This document shows, one piece after another, positions 16,232 to 24,837 of a stretch of 64,000 nucleotides of DNA (position 1 is its first letter; each line of letters begins with the position of its first letter). Source of the DNA: Mycolicibacterium aurum. Lineage in GTDB: Bacteria; Actinomycetota; Actinomycetes; Mycobacteriales; Mycobacteriaceae. The position numbers and the translations under genes are program-made. The notes beneath the pieces are model-generated. The model was not told the DNA's origin. It searched no databases and saw nothing but the letters and a program-made list of their open reading frames with translations. The DNA is taken from positions 2,294,001-2,358,000 of the forward strand of contig LT549889.1 of NCBI GenBank assembly GCA_900078775.1, written 5' to 3'.

Positions 16232-17788
16232 TCAGCGGAAGCTCAGCACGTCGGTACCCCACGTCGTGCGCTGCACATGGTCCGGGTCGTCGGCGACGGT
16301 ATCGGCGGCGCCGATCAGCAGCGTGGCCCGGTCCTCGGCACGGTACGGCCGCCAGCGCGCCTCCCCCGGCCCCGCGGTGGGTTCCGCGCCCGCGGCGAAG
16401 TTGCACCAGCGGGCCCGCATCCGGCGCGACACCGCCTTGCCGGTCGCCAGGCCGCCCAATTTGAACGTCGGATCCTTCGGCCCGGCCACCAGATTGCCCC
16501 AGACATAGGGCAATTCGGTCGCATGCGCGCCGCCGAGGCGCAGTGCCCGCAGCATCGGGGTGGCCCAGTCGAATCGGTACATGTACACCGGCGCGACCTG
16601 ACTGTGGCCCTCGGCGAACCAGATCGAGGGCATCCGGAACCCGACGTCGCGCGCCACACCCATGCCCGGTTTCTTCCCCCGGCCGCGGTAGACCGCCTCG
16701 ATCTCGGCCTGGGTGGGGATCTGCAGGCCCGGCTGCTCGGCGGCGATGGCCGCGAACATATCGGTGATTGCCTGCGGGGTGATCGGCAGCAGCGGGGAAC
16801 GCATCCACCGGAACAGCGCCGCCTCATGTTGATTGGTGCCGATGATCAGCGGGACCGCCGCGGTGCGCCCGGTGCGGGCCAACTGCGCCGGATAGTCGGG
16901 CACCACATCGCCGTCCACGATCGGGACGAACGCCAGCGTGCCGGGCGACTGTCGGGGCACATCGTTGAACAGTTGCTTGCTGGCCGTCACCAGCGCGGTC
17001 TCGGGCACCGTGGTGAGCTGATCGGTGTCGCCGGTGGACAGGCCGAGTTCGGCGAGGAACAACTCGGCGGTGCGGCGTGCCCGGTTCTGGTCGTAGACCG
17101 AGGTGACCGGTGAGCTCTGCACGATCGCGCGGTGGAACAGCCCCGCCGCGGCCGGGCTGCCCAGCAGGGCGGTGATGACGCCGCCACCCGCCGACTCCCC
17201 GAACAGGGTCACCCGGTCGGGGTCACCGCCGAAGGCGGCGATGTTGTCGCGCACCCAGTGCAGGGCGAACAGCACGTCGCGCAGGCCGAGGTTGGTGTCG
17301 AAGTCCGCGCCGAAGGAGGACAGGTCCAGGAAGCCGAAGGCGCCGAGCCGGTAGTTCAGCGTCACCACCACCACGTCGTCATCGACGGCGAGCCGGCGGC
17401 CGTGATACAGCGGCTGCGCACCCGAACCCAGCACATACGCCCCGCCGTGCACCCACACCAGCACCGGCTTCGAGGCCGACCCGCCGGGTGATCCCCCGTC
17501 GCTGCGCTCGCCCCGGCCGGGCACCCAGACGTTCAGGTTCAGACAGTCCGCGCCCTGGCGCGCTCCCAGATCGATCGGGATCCGCGGATCGGTGGGCTGC
17601 GCGCAGACCGGCCCGACCTCGGAGGCGTCGGCCGGTTCGGTCCACGGTTGCGGCGGCTGCGGGGCCCGCCAGCGCAGCGCATCGACCGGAGGTGCGGCGT
17701 AGCGGACGCCCAGCCACGCCGAGACGGTGCCGTCGCTGATGCCGCGGACGGGCCCGTAGGTGGTGTCGACGATCGGCGCGTCGGCCAT
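16232..17788 (-). CDS. Type-B carboxylesterase
   Basis: This 518-residue alpha/beta hydrolase of the carboxylesterase/cholinesterase type has the signature TLFGESAGGGV with nucleophile Ser199, the oxyanion motif HGGA (114-117) and the block QGADCLNLNVWVP. No signal peptide is visible, so it should be cytosolic. It would hydrolyse carboxylic esters of unknown identity. The ATG has a good AAGGGAGAG ribosome site. It ends 55 bases before the erg3-like gene on the same strand and is divergent from the monooxygenase gene at 17922. Confidence 0.9.
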   Translation of the reverse strand: MADAPIVDTTYGPVRGISDGTVSAWLGVRYAAPPVDALRWRAPQPPQPWTEPADASEVGPVCAQPTDPRIPIDLGARQGADCLNLNVWVPGRGERSDGGSPGGSASKPVLVWVHGGAYVLGSGAQPLYHGRRLAVDDDVVVVTLNYRLGAFGFLDLSSFGADFDTNLGLRDVLFALHWVRDNIAAFGGDPDRVTLFGESAGGGVITALLGSPAAAGLFHRAIVQSSPVTSVYDQNRARRTAELFLAELGLSTGDTDQLTTVPETALVTASKQLFNDVPRQSPGTLAFVPIVDGDVVPDYPAQLARTGRTAAVPLIIGTNQHEAALFRWMRSPLLPITPQAITDMFAAIAAEQPGLQIPTQAEIEAVYRGRGKKPGMGVARDVGFRMPSIWFAEGHSQVAPVYMYRFDWATPMLRALRLGGAHATELPYVWGNLVAGPKDPTFKLGGLATGKAVSRRMRARWCNFAAGAEPTAGPGEARWRPYRAEDRATLLIGAADTVADDPDHVQRTTWGTDVLSFR

Positions 17789-17921
17789 GATGCTCTCCCT
17801 TCACGCGAACATTTCCACGGTACGCACCCGTTCCACGGTTCGTCAGGCCCGCCCGGAGGAGATACATTCGCGCTGCTCAGAACCCTCGGCGCCGGCCAGC
17901 GCCGACCGTAGCGTTCCGGGG

Positions 17922-19175
17922 ATGGCCCTCGACATCGCTGAATCAGTCACTTCCATCCCGGTTCTGGACACCCCCGACGCCGCGCTGGCCGCGGCCGCTG
18001 CGGTCGCCGCGGAGCTGGCGCCCGGCGCCGCCGACCGCGAGCGCACCGACACCTCCCTGCTGCCCCAGCTGCAGTTGGTTTCCCGGTCCGGGCTGCTGGC
18101 CGTACCGGTGCCGGCCGCGCACGGCGGCCCCGGTCTGCCCGCCTCGGTGCAGATCGAGGTGCTGCGCCGGCTCTCCCGCGGGGACGGCGCGCTGGGGCAG
18201 TTGCTGCTGGCCCACTTCGTGGTGTCCCAGGCGATCGGCGGGCTGCCCGTCGACCAGCAGCCCGCGCTGCGGATCTACCGCGACATCCTGGCCGGTGCCC
18301 AGCTCGGCAACGCCACCGCCGAGCGCGGCACCGCCAGCGCGCTGGACCGCCGCACCAGCATCTCCCGGCGCGCGGACGGCAGCTGGGAACTCAACGGAGT
18401 GAAGTACTACGCCACCGGCACGTTGGGCGCGACCTGGATCGCGGTGGCCGCCCTCATCGCCGACAAGCCCGGTGAGACGGCCACCGTCTTCATCCGGCCC
18501 GACCAGCCCGGGGTCACCTTGGACCTGGAGAAGTGGTCGGCCTTCGGCCAACGCGGCACCAAGAGCGGCGAGGTACGCCTGCAGGGGGTGGTGGTCGAGG
18601 ACGATCTGGTGATCGAGGAGGGCCCCGTACCCGATCCGGTGGACGCGCCGCCCAGCGTGCTGGGCGCCTACGACCAAGCCCTGCATGCCGCCATCGACAT
18701 CGGCATCGCCCGGGCCGCACTCGAGGACGGCGCCGAGTTCGTGCGCACCCGATCCCGGCCGTGGAAGGAGGCGCTCGACGCGGGCATCGAACGCGCCGAC
18801 CAGGAACCGCACATCGTGCGGCGCTTCGGTGAACTGACCGCGCGACTGTACGCGCTGGAGGCACTGCTGGCCCGTGGCGCCGACCTGATCGACGCCGGGC
18901 AGGCCGCCGAGGAGCTGTCCCGGGACGCCGCCGCGGACGCCAGCCTCACCGTGTCCGCGGCCAAGGCACTGGCCCAGGAGTTCGGTGTCGAGATCGCCGG
19001 CGGCATCTTCGAACTCACCGGCACCTCGGGCACCGACGGCGAGGTGAACCTGGATCGGCACTGGCGCAACGTACGGGTGCACTCGCTGCACGACCCGGCC
19101 CGCTGGAAATACGTCCACCTGGGCAACCACACCCTGCACGGCACCCGCCCGCCCCGCCTCGGCCTGGTCCTCTGA
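17922..19175 (+). CDS. Acyl-CoA-dehydrogenase-fold flavin monooxygenase (SfnB/DszC-like)
   Basis: This 417-residue protein has the acyl-CoA dehydrogenase fold, but its C terminus (HWRNVRVHSLHDPARWKYV, then GNHTLHG) is the hallmark of the DszC/SfnB branch. Those enzymes are two-component flavin monooxygenases acting on organosulfur compounds or sulfur acquisition. A reduced-flavin supplier would be needed and is not encoded next door. The start is set by TAGCGT (17909-17914) seven bases before the ATG. It is followed after 10 bases by a MetE-like gene, which supports a sulfur theme. Confidence 0.85.
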   Translation: MALDIAESVTSIPVLDTPDAALAAAAAVAAELAPGAADRERTDTSLLPQLQLVSRSGLLAVPVPAAHGGPGLPASVQIEVLRRLSRGDGALGQLLLAHFVVSQAIGGLPVDQQPALRIYRDILAGAQLGNATAERGTASALDRRTSISRRADGSWELNGVKYYATGTLGATWIAVAALIADKPGETATVFIRPDQPGVTLDLEKWSAFGQRGTKSGEVRLQGVVVEDDLVIEEGPVPDPVDAPPSVLGAYDQALHAAIDIGIARAALEDGAEFVRTRSRPWKEALDAGIERADQEPHIVRRFGELTARLYALEALLARGADLIDAGQAAEELSRDAAADASLTVSAAKALAQEFGVEIAGGIFELTGTSGTDGEVNLDRHWRNVRVHSLHDPARWKYVHLGNHTLHGTRPPRLGLVL

Positions 19176-19185
19176 GGAGCCGATC

Positions 19186-20253
19186 ATGGGATACCGCAAC
19201 AGCTTCTATCTGACCGGCAGCATCAACCAGCCCACCGTCGAGGACGCCTTCCGGTTCGTCGGCGAACGGCTGCCGGGGGTGACCCGGGTGCCCGACGGCG
19301 AACCCGGGGAACGGGCCAACTGGGTGCTCACCCAGACCCCGCACTTCCTGGACAACCCGACGCTGGACGTGCTGGAGACCGGCGGCCGCAAACTCGCGCG
19401 GCTCAAGCCCGGCACCACCGCCGCCGACGTCCGCTTCCCCACCTTCGGCTACCCCGACTACGCCGCCGCGTCGTATGCGTTGTTCCGGGCCGCGCGGGAA
19501 CGCGGTGAGCTGGCGCCGGAATCGAAGTTCCTGGTGTCCATCCCGACCCCGTTCAACGCGGTGAATTTCTTCGTCGAGTTCGACTCCCAGGTCGAGGTGG
19601 CCCGGGCCTACGAGGTCCCACTGCGCGACAGCGTGCAGGCGATCCAGGATGCGATCCCGCACCGGGACCTGGTGATCCAGTGGGATCTGCCGGTCGAAGA
19701 CGCCACCATCGAGAGCTGGTTTCCCAACCCGTACAAGGACTTCGAGGAGATCTACGAGGTCACCGCGCGGCCGGCGTCCTGGGTGCATGAGGACGTGGAG
19801 CTGGCCTTCCATCTCTGCTATGGGGACTCGAAGTTCGGGGCGTCCCCGTTCATGGGCGACCCACCCGATGAGGAGGCCGCCGCCCGCGGTGGCAGGCACA
19901 TCTATCCGCGCGACGCCTCGGTGATCGTCGCGGTGTCCAACGGCCTGTCCCGGCATGTGCCGCGTCGTATCGACGCCATCCAGGCGGCGACGGTGACCAC
20001 CTGGAACCGGCTGGCGCACTGGCAGCCGCTGGCCGATCTGGCGATCGAACCGGAGACCGAGTTCTATCTGGGGCTGCTGCACGCCGAGGACGGCGCGGCG
20101 GGCGCCCGCTACCGGGCCGCGCTGGCTGCAAAGTTCCTGCCGCAGTTCGGCATTTCGACCGAGTGCGGTCTGGGTAGGCACTCCGCCGAACAGTTGGACC
20201 GGGTGGCCGATGCGGTGTCGGAACTGTTCCAGACGAGAACGACTGCAGCCTGA
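19186..20253 (+). CDS. MetE C-terminal-domain-like protein
   Basis: This 355-residue protein resembles the catalytic half of cobalamin-independent methionine synthase. It keeps the zinc ligands: His209 and Cys211 in AFHLCYGDS, and Cys327 in STECGLGRHS. The N-terminal folate-binding-like half of MetE is absent. Such stand-alone domains can be methyltransferases for unusual donors or acceptors. It follows the SfnB/DszC-like gene by 10 bases with a GAGGAGCC ribosome site, so I infer a joint role in using an organosulfur or methylated compound. The exact reaction is unknown. Confidence 0.8.
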   Translation: MGYRNSFYLTGSINQPTVEDAFRFVGERLPGVTRVPDGEPGERANWVLTQTPHFLDNPTLDVLETGGRKLARLKPGTTAADVRFPTFGYPDYAAASYALFRAARERGELAPESKFLVSIPTPFNAVNFFVEFDSQVEVARAYEVPLRDSVQAIQDAIPHRDLVIQWDLPVEDATIESWFPNPYKDFEEIYEVTARPASWVHEDVELAFHLCYGDSKFGASPFMGDPPDEEAAARGGRHIYPRDASVIVAVSNGLSRHVPRRIDAIQAATVTTWNRLAHWQPLADLAIEPETEFYLGLLHAEDGAAGARYRAALAAKFLPQFGISTECGLGRHSAEQLDRVADAVSELFQTRTTAA

Positions 20254-20271
20254 CTCCGGATATCATCCGGC

Positions 20272-20613
20272 GTGCACAAATGGATGCTGCTCGGCGCAGC
20301 CATCGCCGCGGAGGTCAGCGGCACGCTGTCGTTGCGCGCCTCCCAGGACCACTCGGCCTGGTTGGTCCTCGTCGTCGTCGGGTACGTCGCCTCCTTCGTC
20401 CTGCTGGCCGCGGTGCTGCGGGTCGGCATGCCGGTCGGGGTGGCGTACGGCATCTGGGGCGCCACCGGCACCGCGGTGACCGCGGTGGCGGCCTCGGTGA
20501 TCTTCGGCGAGGCGTTCACCTGGCCGATCGCCGCGGGCATCGCGCTGATCATCGCCGGTGTGCTGTTCGTCGAGTTCGGATCCCGGGCGAACCCGGCCGA
20601 GGTGAGCTCATGA
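20272..20613 (+). CDS. SMR-family efflux subunit (first of pair)
   Basis: This 113-residue protein has four membrane helices and the small-multidrug-resistance signature, including the essential Glu14 (AAEVSGTLSLRAS) and the PVGVAYGIWGATG motif. SMR proteins export cationic compounds or guanidinium in exchange for protons. Its stop overlaps the next start as ATGA, and the partner is a second SMR protein, so the pair probably forms a heteromer like EbrAB or YkkCD. No guanidine riboswitch is present, since only 18 bases separate it from the previous gene. Confidence 0.92.
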   Translation: MHKWMLLGAAIAAEVSGTLSLRASQDHSAWLVLVVVGYVASFVLLAAVLRVGMPVGVAYGIWGATGTAVTAVAASVIFGEAFTWPIAAGIALIIAGVLFVEFGSRANPAEVSS

Positions 20614-20933
20614 TGTGGCTGGCGCTGGCCGGGGCGATCGGCGTGGAGGTGCTGGCGACGCTGTCGCTGCGCGCCTCCGACGGGTTCCGGCGCAGGAGGT
20701 GGCTGCTGCCCGTGATCGCCGGGTACGCCCTGTCGTTCTATCTGCTGTGGCTGTCGCTGTCGCTGGGCATGCCGGTGGGCGTGGCCTATGGCGTCTGGAC
20801 GGCCTGCGGGGTCGCGCTGGTGGCGATCGCGGCCCGGTTCCTGTTCCATGACCCGTTGACCGCGCGGATGGCGATCGGCATCGGGTTGATCATCGCCGGG
20901 GTGCTCACCATCGAGACGGCCGGCGTGCACTGA
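20610..20933 (+). CDS. SMR-family efflux subunit (second of pair)
   Basis: This 107-residue, four-helix protein has the conserved Glu13 (GVEVLATLSLRAS) and PVGVAYGVWTACG. It is homologous to the preceding gene but more basic in its first loop (RRRR), as expected if the two insert with opposite topology. The ATGA overlap implies coupled translation. Its last 29 bases overlap the 3' end of the convergent MFS gene. Confidence 0.92.
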   Translation: MMWLALAGAIGVEVLATLSLRASDGFRRRRWLLPVIAGYALSFYLLWLSLSLGMPVGVAYGVWTACGVALVAIAARFLFHDPLTARMAIGIGLIIAGVLTIETAGVH

Positions 20934-22095
20934 GCACCCCGGCCAACACGGCGACCAGCAGACCCGCCGCCGGCACCAGCAGCAGTCCGGCCCGCAACCC
21001 GGCCGCGTCGGCGATCAGGCCCACCACCGGCGGGGAAACCACGAACCCGACCCGCATCAACCAGGCCACCGCCGTCAGCCCGGTGCCGTGGCGCAGCCCG
21101 GGCAGCCGGTCGGCTCCGTGCATGGCGGCCGGCACCAGGGTCGCCACCCCCAGCCCCACCGCGGCGAAACCGGCGACGGTGCCCGGCACGCTGGGCACCG
21201 CGAGGGCCGCACCCATGCCCGCGGCGATGAGCAGCCCACCCACCCGGGCGACCGCGCGTTCCCCGAACCGGTCCACCAGTCGGTCCCCGGTGAACCGTCC
21301 GATGAACATGCACACCATCAGCGCCACATACCCGGTCACCGCGAGCGGGCCCGGCGCGCCGACCCCGTCGCGCAGGTACAGCGTCGCCCAGGTGGCGCCG
21401 GCGTCCTCGATCACCGCGCCCGCGATGGCGATCGCCACCAGCGCGGCCAGCGCCGCGTAGACCGCGGGCCCGGCGGACCGGCCGGATGCGCAACGTTCTT
21501 GCCCGTCCGCCAGGTGATCGGGCCCGGACAGCAGATACGGGTAGGCCGCGATCGCCACCGTGGCGAACACCGCCGCCGAGATGCCCAGGTGCGTCGCCCG
21601 GCCGAGGTGCAGTGCGATGGCCGCCGCGCCCATCAACCCGCCCAGGATGGCGCCCGCCGCCCAGACCGCGTGCAGCGAGTTGATGATGGACCGCCCGTAG
21701 CGCTGCTGCACCCGCAGGCCGTGGGCGTTCTGCGCGACGTCGGTGACCGCATCGCAGGCGCCGGCCACGAACAGCGCACCGGCCAGCACCACCGGCGCGG
21801 TCGCGAACCCGGCGGCCAGGATCAACACCGCCATCGCCACCGTCGAGAAGACCGCGGCCCGCGCCGAACCCACCCGGCGGATGACCGCGCCCGCCGCGAG
21901 TCCGGCCACCAGCGCCCCGGCCGCGAACGCGGCGACCACCGCCCCGTACCCGGCGTTGGTCAGGCCCAGGTCGGTCTTGATCTCCGGGTACCTGGGCAGC
22001 AGGTTCGCGAACACCGCACCGTTGGTGAAGAACAGGGCCGCCACCGCGACCCTGGCCCGCCGGTCCGGCACCGAGACCGGCCGGACGGAGGACAT
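20905..22095 (-). CDS. MFS transporter
   Basis: This 396-residue protein has about twelve hydrophobic segments and MFS loop motifs such as RFTGDRLVDRFGER between transmembrane segments. It is probably a drug- or metabolite-efflux or uptake carrier; the substrate is not predictable. The start at 22095 is supported by TACCGT (22103-22108) seven bases upstream; a longer in-frame reading to 22518 runs into malQ on the other strand and is rejected. Confidence 0.85.
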   Translation of the reverse strand: MSSVRPVSVPDRRARVAVAALFFTNGAVFANLLPRYPEIKTDLGLTNAGYGAVVAAFAAGALVAGLAAGAVIRRVGSARAAVFSTVAMAVLILAAGFATAPVVLAGALFVAGACDAVTDVAQNAHGLRVQQRYGRSIINSLHAVWAAGAILGGLMGAAAIALHLGRATHLGISAAVFATVAIAAYPYLLSGPDHLADGQERCASGRSAGPAVYAALAALVAIAIAGAVIEDAGATWATLYLRDGVGAPGPLAVTGYVALMVCMFIGRFTGDRLVDRFGERAVARVGGLLIAAGMGAALAVPSVPGTVAGFAAVGLGVATLVPAAMHGADRLPGLRHGTGLTAVAWLMRVGFVVSPPVVGLIADAAGLRAGLLLVPAAGLLVAVLAGVLSARRPSRW

Positions 22096-22189
22096 ACACC
22101 CGACGGTACCGACCGTCCACCGCGCGCACCGGCAAGCCGGGGGACGCCGAGTCGAGCACCGCGCAGCCGAATCCGGCAGTATGGCGCCC

Positions 22190-24310
22190 ATGAGCGAATT
22201 GGCCGACCTCGCACAGTTGTACGGCGTGGCGACCGAGTTCGTCGACTGGCGCGGGCACAACGTCCCGGTCCCCGAGCACACCCTGGTCGGGGTGCTGGCC
22301 GCTCTCGGGGTACCCGCGGGCACCGGGACCGAACGCGTGCAGGCCCGGCTGGCCCATGAGCGTGACCACTGGTCGCAGCCGCTGCCGCCGACGGTCGTCG
22401 CGCGCTCCGGCACCGCCTCCGCGTTCTGGGTGCACGTGACCCACGGCGACCCCGTCGAGCCGTCCATCCAGCTGGAGGACGGATCGCTGCGCACCGGTCT
22501 GCGGCAACTCGAAAACAACCGTCCGCCATACGAACTCGACGGCCGGCTGGTGGGTGAGGCGACCTTCGAACTGCCCGCCGACCTGCCGCCGGGCTATCAC
22601 CGGTTGCACGCCCGCAGCGGCACGACCGACAGCGCCACGGAGCTCATCGTCGCCCCCGCCACGCTGGCGGCCCCGGCCGGCCGGCATTGGGGCCTGGCCG
22701 CCCAGCTCTACAGCGTCTCCTCCGAGAACTCTTGGGGAACAGGCGATCTCACCGACCTGACCGACCTGGCGGTCTGGTCGGCGACCCGGCACGGGGCGGG
22801 CTTCATCCTGGTCAACCCGCTGCACGCAGCCGCACCGGTGGCCCCGATGGAACCCTCGCCGTATCTGCCCACCTCGCGGCGGTTCGTGAACCCGCTCTAC
22901 CTGCGCGTGGAGGCCGTCCCCGAGTACGCGTCGCTGCGCAAGCGCGGTCCGCTGCGCCGGGCCCGCGCCGAGCTGGCCCGCCGCGCCCACCGTGGCGCGG
23001 GCATCGACCGGGACGCCGCCTGGAAGGTCAAGCGGGCGGCGCTGGCCCAGCTGTACCGGGTGCCCCGCTCGGCCGGCCGTGAACTGGCCTACGCCGGCTA
23101 CCGGGCCCGCGAGGGCCGCAGCCTCGACGACTTCGCCACCTGGTGCGCGCTGGCCGAGAAGTACGGCGCGGACTGGCATCACTGGCCCGAGGAACTCCGC
23201 CATCCGGACAGCCCGGCGGTCGCCGAGTTCGCCGCCGCGCACGCCGGGGCCGTCGACTTCCACCGCTGGCTGCAATGGCTGCTCGACGACCAACTGACCG
23301 CCGCGCAGGCCACCGCGGTGCAGGCCGGGATGCCGCTGGGCATCATGCACGACCTGGCGGTCGGGGTGGACCCGAACGGCGCCGACGCCTGGGCGCTGCA
23401 GGACGTGCTGGCCCTCGGCGTCAGCGCCGGCGCACCCCCGGACGAGTACAACCAGCTGGGGCAGAACTGGTCGCAGCCGCCGTGGCGGCCCGATCAGCTG
23501 CAGAAGGCCGGCTACGCGCCGTTCCGGGCGTTGGTCAACGCGGTGCTGCGGCATGCCGGTGGGGTCCGCATCGACCACATCATCGGGTTGTTCCGGCTGT
23601 GGTGGATCCCCGAGGGCGCCCCACCCACCGAGGGCACCTATGTGCGCTACGACCACGACGCGTTGATCGGCATCGTCGCGTTGGAGGCGCTGCGGGCCGG
23701 GGCGGTGGTGGTCGGTGAGGACCTGGGCACCGTCGAACCGTGGGTGCGCGACTATCTGGCCGCGCGCGGGCTGTTCGGCACCTCGATCCTGTGGTTCGAA
23801 CGGGACCGGGAATGGGGCCGCGAGGACCGGCCGCTGCCCGCCGACCGCTGGCGGGAGGCCTGCCTGGCGTCGGTGACCACCCACGATCTGCCGCCGACGG
23901 CCGGCTACCTGGCCGGGGAGCACATCCGGATCCGAGAGGACCTCGGGCTGCTGACCCGCCCGGCCGAGGAGGAACTCGCGCACGACCTGGCCGAGCAGAC
24001 CGCCTGGTTGGACGAACTGCGCCGACTCGGGCTCGTCGGGGACGACCCGGACACCGAGGAGATCATCCGCGGGCTGTACGGCTATCTGGGCCGCACCCCG
24101 TCCAAGCTGCTGGCGCTGGCGCTACCGGATGCGGTCGGCGATGTGCGGGCGCAGAATCAGCCCGGCACCACCGACGAGTACCCGAACTGGCGGGTGCCGC
24201 TGGCCGGGCCGGACGGCCGCCGGCTGCGGCTCGAGGAGGTCTTCACCGATCCGCGCGCACAGGCGCTGGCCGAAGTAATGAAAACCCAGGTTCGGACGAT
24301 GGAATCGTGA
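22190..24310 (+). CDS. malQ: 4-alpha-glucanotransferase (amylomaltase)
   Basis: This 706-residue GH77 enzyme transfers maltosyl and longer glucan segments between alpha-1,4-glucans. Catalytic motifs are visible: nucleophile Asp in RIDHIIGLFRLWW, acid/base Glu in VVVGEDLGTV and the supporting Asp in TTHDLPPTAGY. The N-terminal extension of about 150 residues is typical of actinobacterial MalQ. MSELADLAQLYGVATEF aligns with mycobacterial MalQ N termini, so I used the second of two close ATG codons (22181 and 22190). No other glycogen genes are nearby. Confidence 0.93.
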   Translation: MSELADLAQLYGVATEFVDWRGHNVPVPEHTLVGVLAALGVPAGTGTERVQARLAHERDHWSQPLPPTVVARSGTASAFWVHVTHGDPVEPSIQLEDGSLRTGLRQLENNRPPYELDGRLVGEATFELPADLPPGYHRLHARSGTTDSATELIVAPATLAAPAGRHWGLAAQLYSVSSENSWGTGDLTDLTDLAVWSATRHGAGFILVNPLHAAAPVAPMEPSPYLPTSRRFVNPLYLRVEAVPEYASLRKRGPLRRARAELARRAHRGAGIDRDAAWKVKRAALAQLYRVPRSAGRELAYAGYRAREGRSLDDFATWCALAEKYGADWHHWPEELRHPDSPAVAEFAAAHAGAVDFHRWLQWLLDDQLTAAQATAVQAGMPLGIMHDLAVGVDPNGADAWALQDVLALGVSAGAPPDEYNQLGQNWSQPPWRPDQLQKAGYAPFRALVNAVLRHAGGVRIDHIIGLFRLWWIPEGAPPTEGTYVRYDHDALIGIVALEALRAGAVVVGEDLGTVEPWVRDYLAARGLFGTSILWFERDREWGREDRPLPADRWREACLASVTTHDLPPTAGYLAGEHIRIREDLGLLTRPAEEELAHDLAEQTAWLDELRRLGLVGDDPDTEEIIRGLYGYLGRTPSKLLALALPDAVGDVRAQNQPGTTDEYPNWRVPLAGPDGRRLRLEEVFTDPRAQALAEVMKTQVRTMES

Positions 24311-24374
24311 CTGGAGTTTCTACAGGTGGGTATCTGCGATATCTTCGCAACGCACCGCGACACCCGGAGGGCAT

Positions 24375-24815
24375 GTGAACAAGGTACTTGCGTTGGGGCT
24401 CGGCACCAGCGCGGCAGCAGTGGCGACGATGATCGTCGCCGGCACCGCCCATTCCGCTCCGGCCTCGGAGAGTGAGAGCCCGTACAACGTCGTCGGCCAG
24501 ACTTACGGCCGCGCGGTGCAGATCCTGGCCGGCAACGGCATCAAGGCCACCTTCGGCGGCGCCGTGGGCAGCGACCTGCAGCAGAGCATGTGCGTGGTGG
24601 ACAAGCAGAAGTTCAACACCTCCGGCCGGATGATCCTGATGCTCAACTGCACCCAGGAGGCCTTCGACGAGGCCGGGCTGAGCAACTCGACCGGTTCCGG
24701 CCCCGGCGGACGCACCGTCGGCGCCAACGGCGTCACCACCGTGACGCCCACCCCGATGCCGCCTCCGGGCGCGGGCGTCCCGACCTCACCGGCCCCCGTA
24801 CCGCCGCCAGCCTGA
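24375..24815 (+). CDS. Secreted conserved mycobacterial protein, PASTA-like
   Basis: This 146-residue protein has a signal peptide (about 1-28, ending GTAHSAP). The globular part (about 34-95, with [20 protein letters not shown] and two cysteines in MCVV and LNCTQ) has the helix-strand look of a PASTA domain. A Pro-rich tail ends PVPPPA. The GTG start is preceded by CGGAGGG. It ends 22 bases before a Ser/Thr kinase gene on the same strand, so it could be an extracellular partner of that kinase. I do not know its function. Confidence 0.75.
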   Translation: MNKVLALGLGTSAAAVATMIVAGTAHSAPASESESPYNVVGQTYGRAVQILAGNGIKATFGGAVGSDLQQSMCVVDKQKFNTSGRMILMLNCTQEAFDEAGLSNSTGSGPGGRTVGANGVTTVTPTPMPPPGAGVPTSPAPVPPPA

Positions 24816-24837
24816 GCCGGGCGCCGGGGATCCACCC

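Noticed and set aside
20254..20271. Guanidine riboswitch ahead of the SMR pair
   Set aside because: Only 18 bases separate the genes, too short for any riboswitch.
20786..23983. Open minus-strand reading of over 1000 residues
   Set aside because: It runs antisense through malQ, whose catalytic motifs are intact, and its product is Arg/Gly/Pro-rich text typical of shadow frames in GC-rich DNA.
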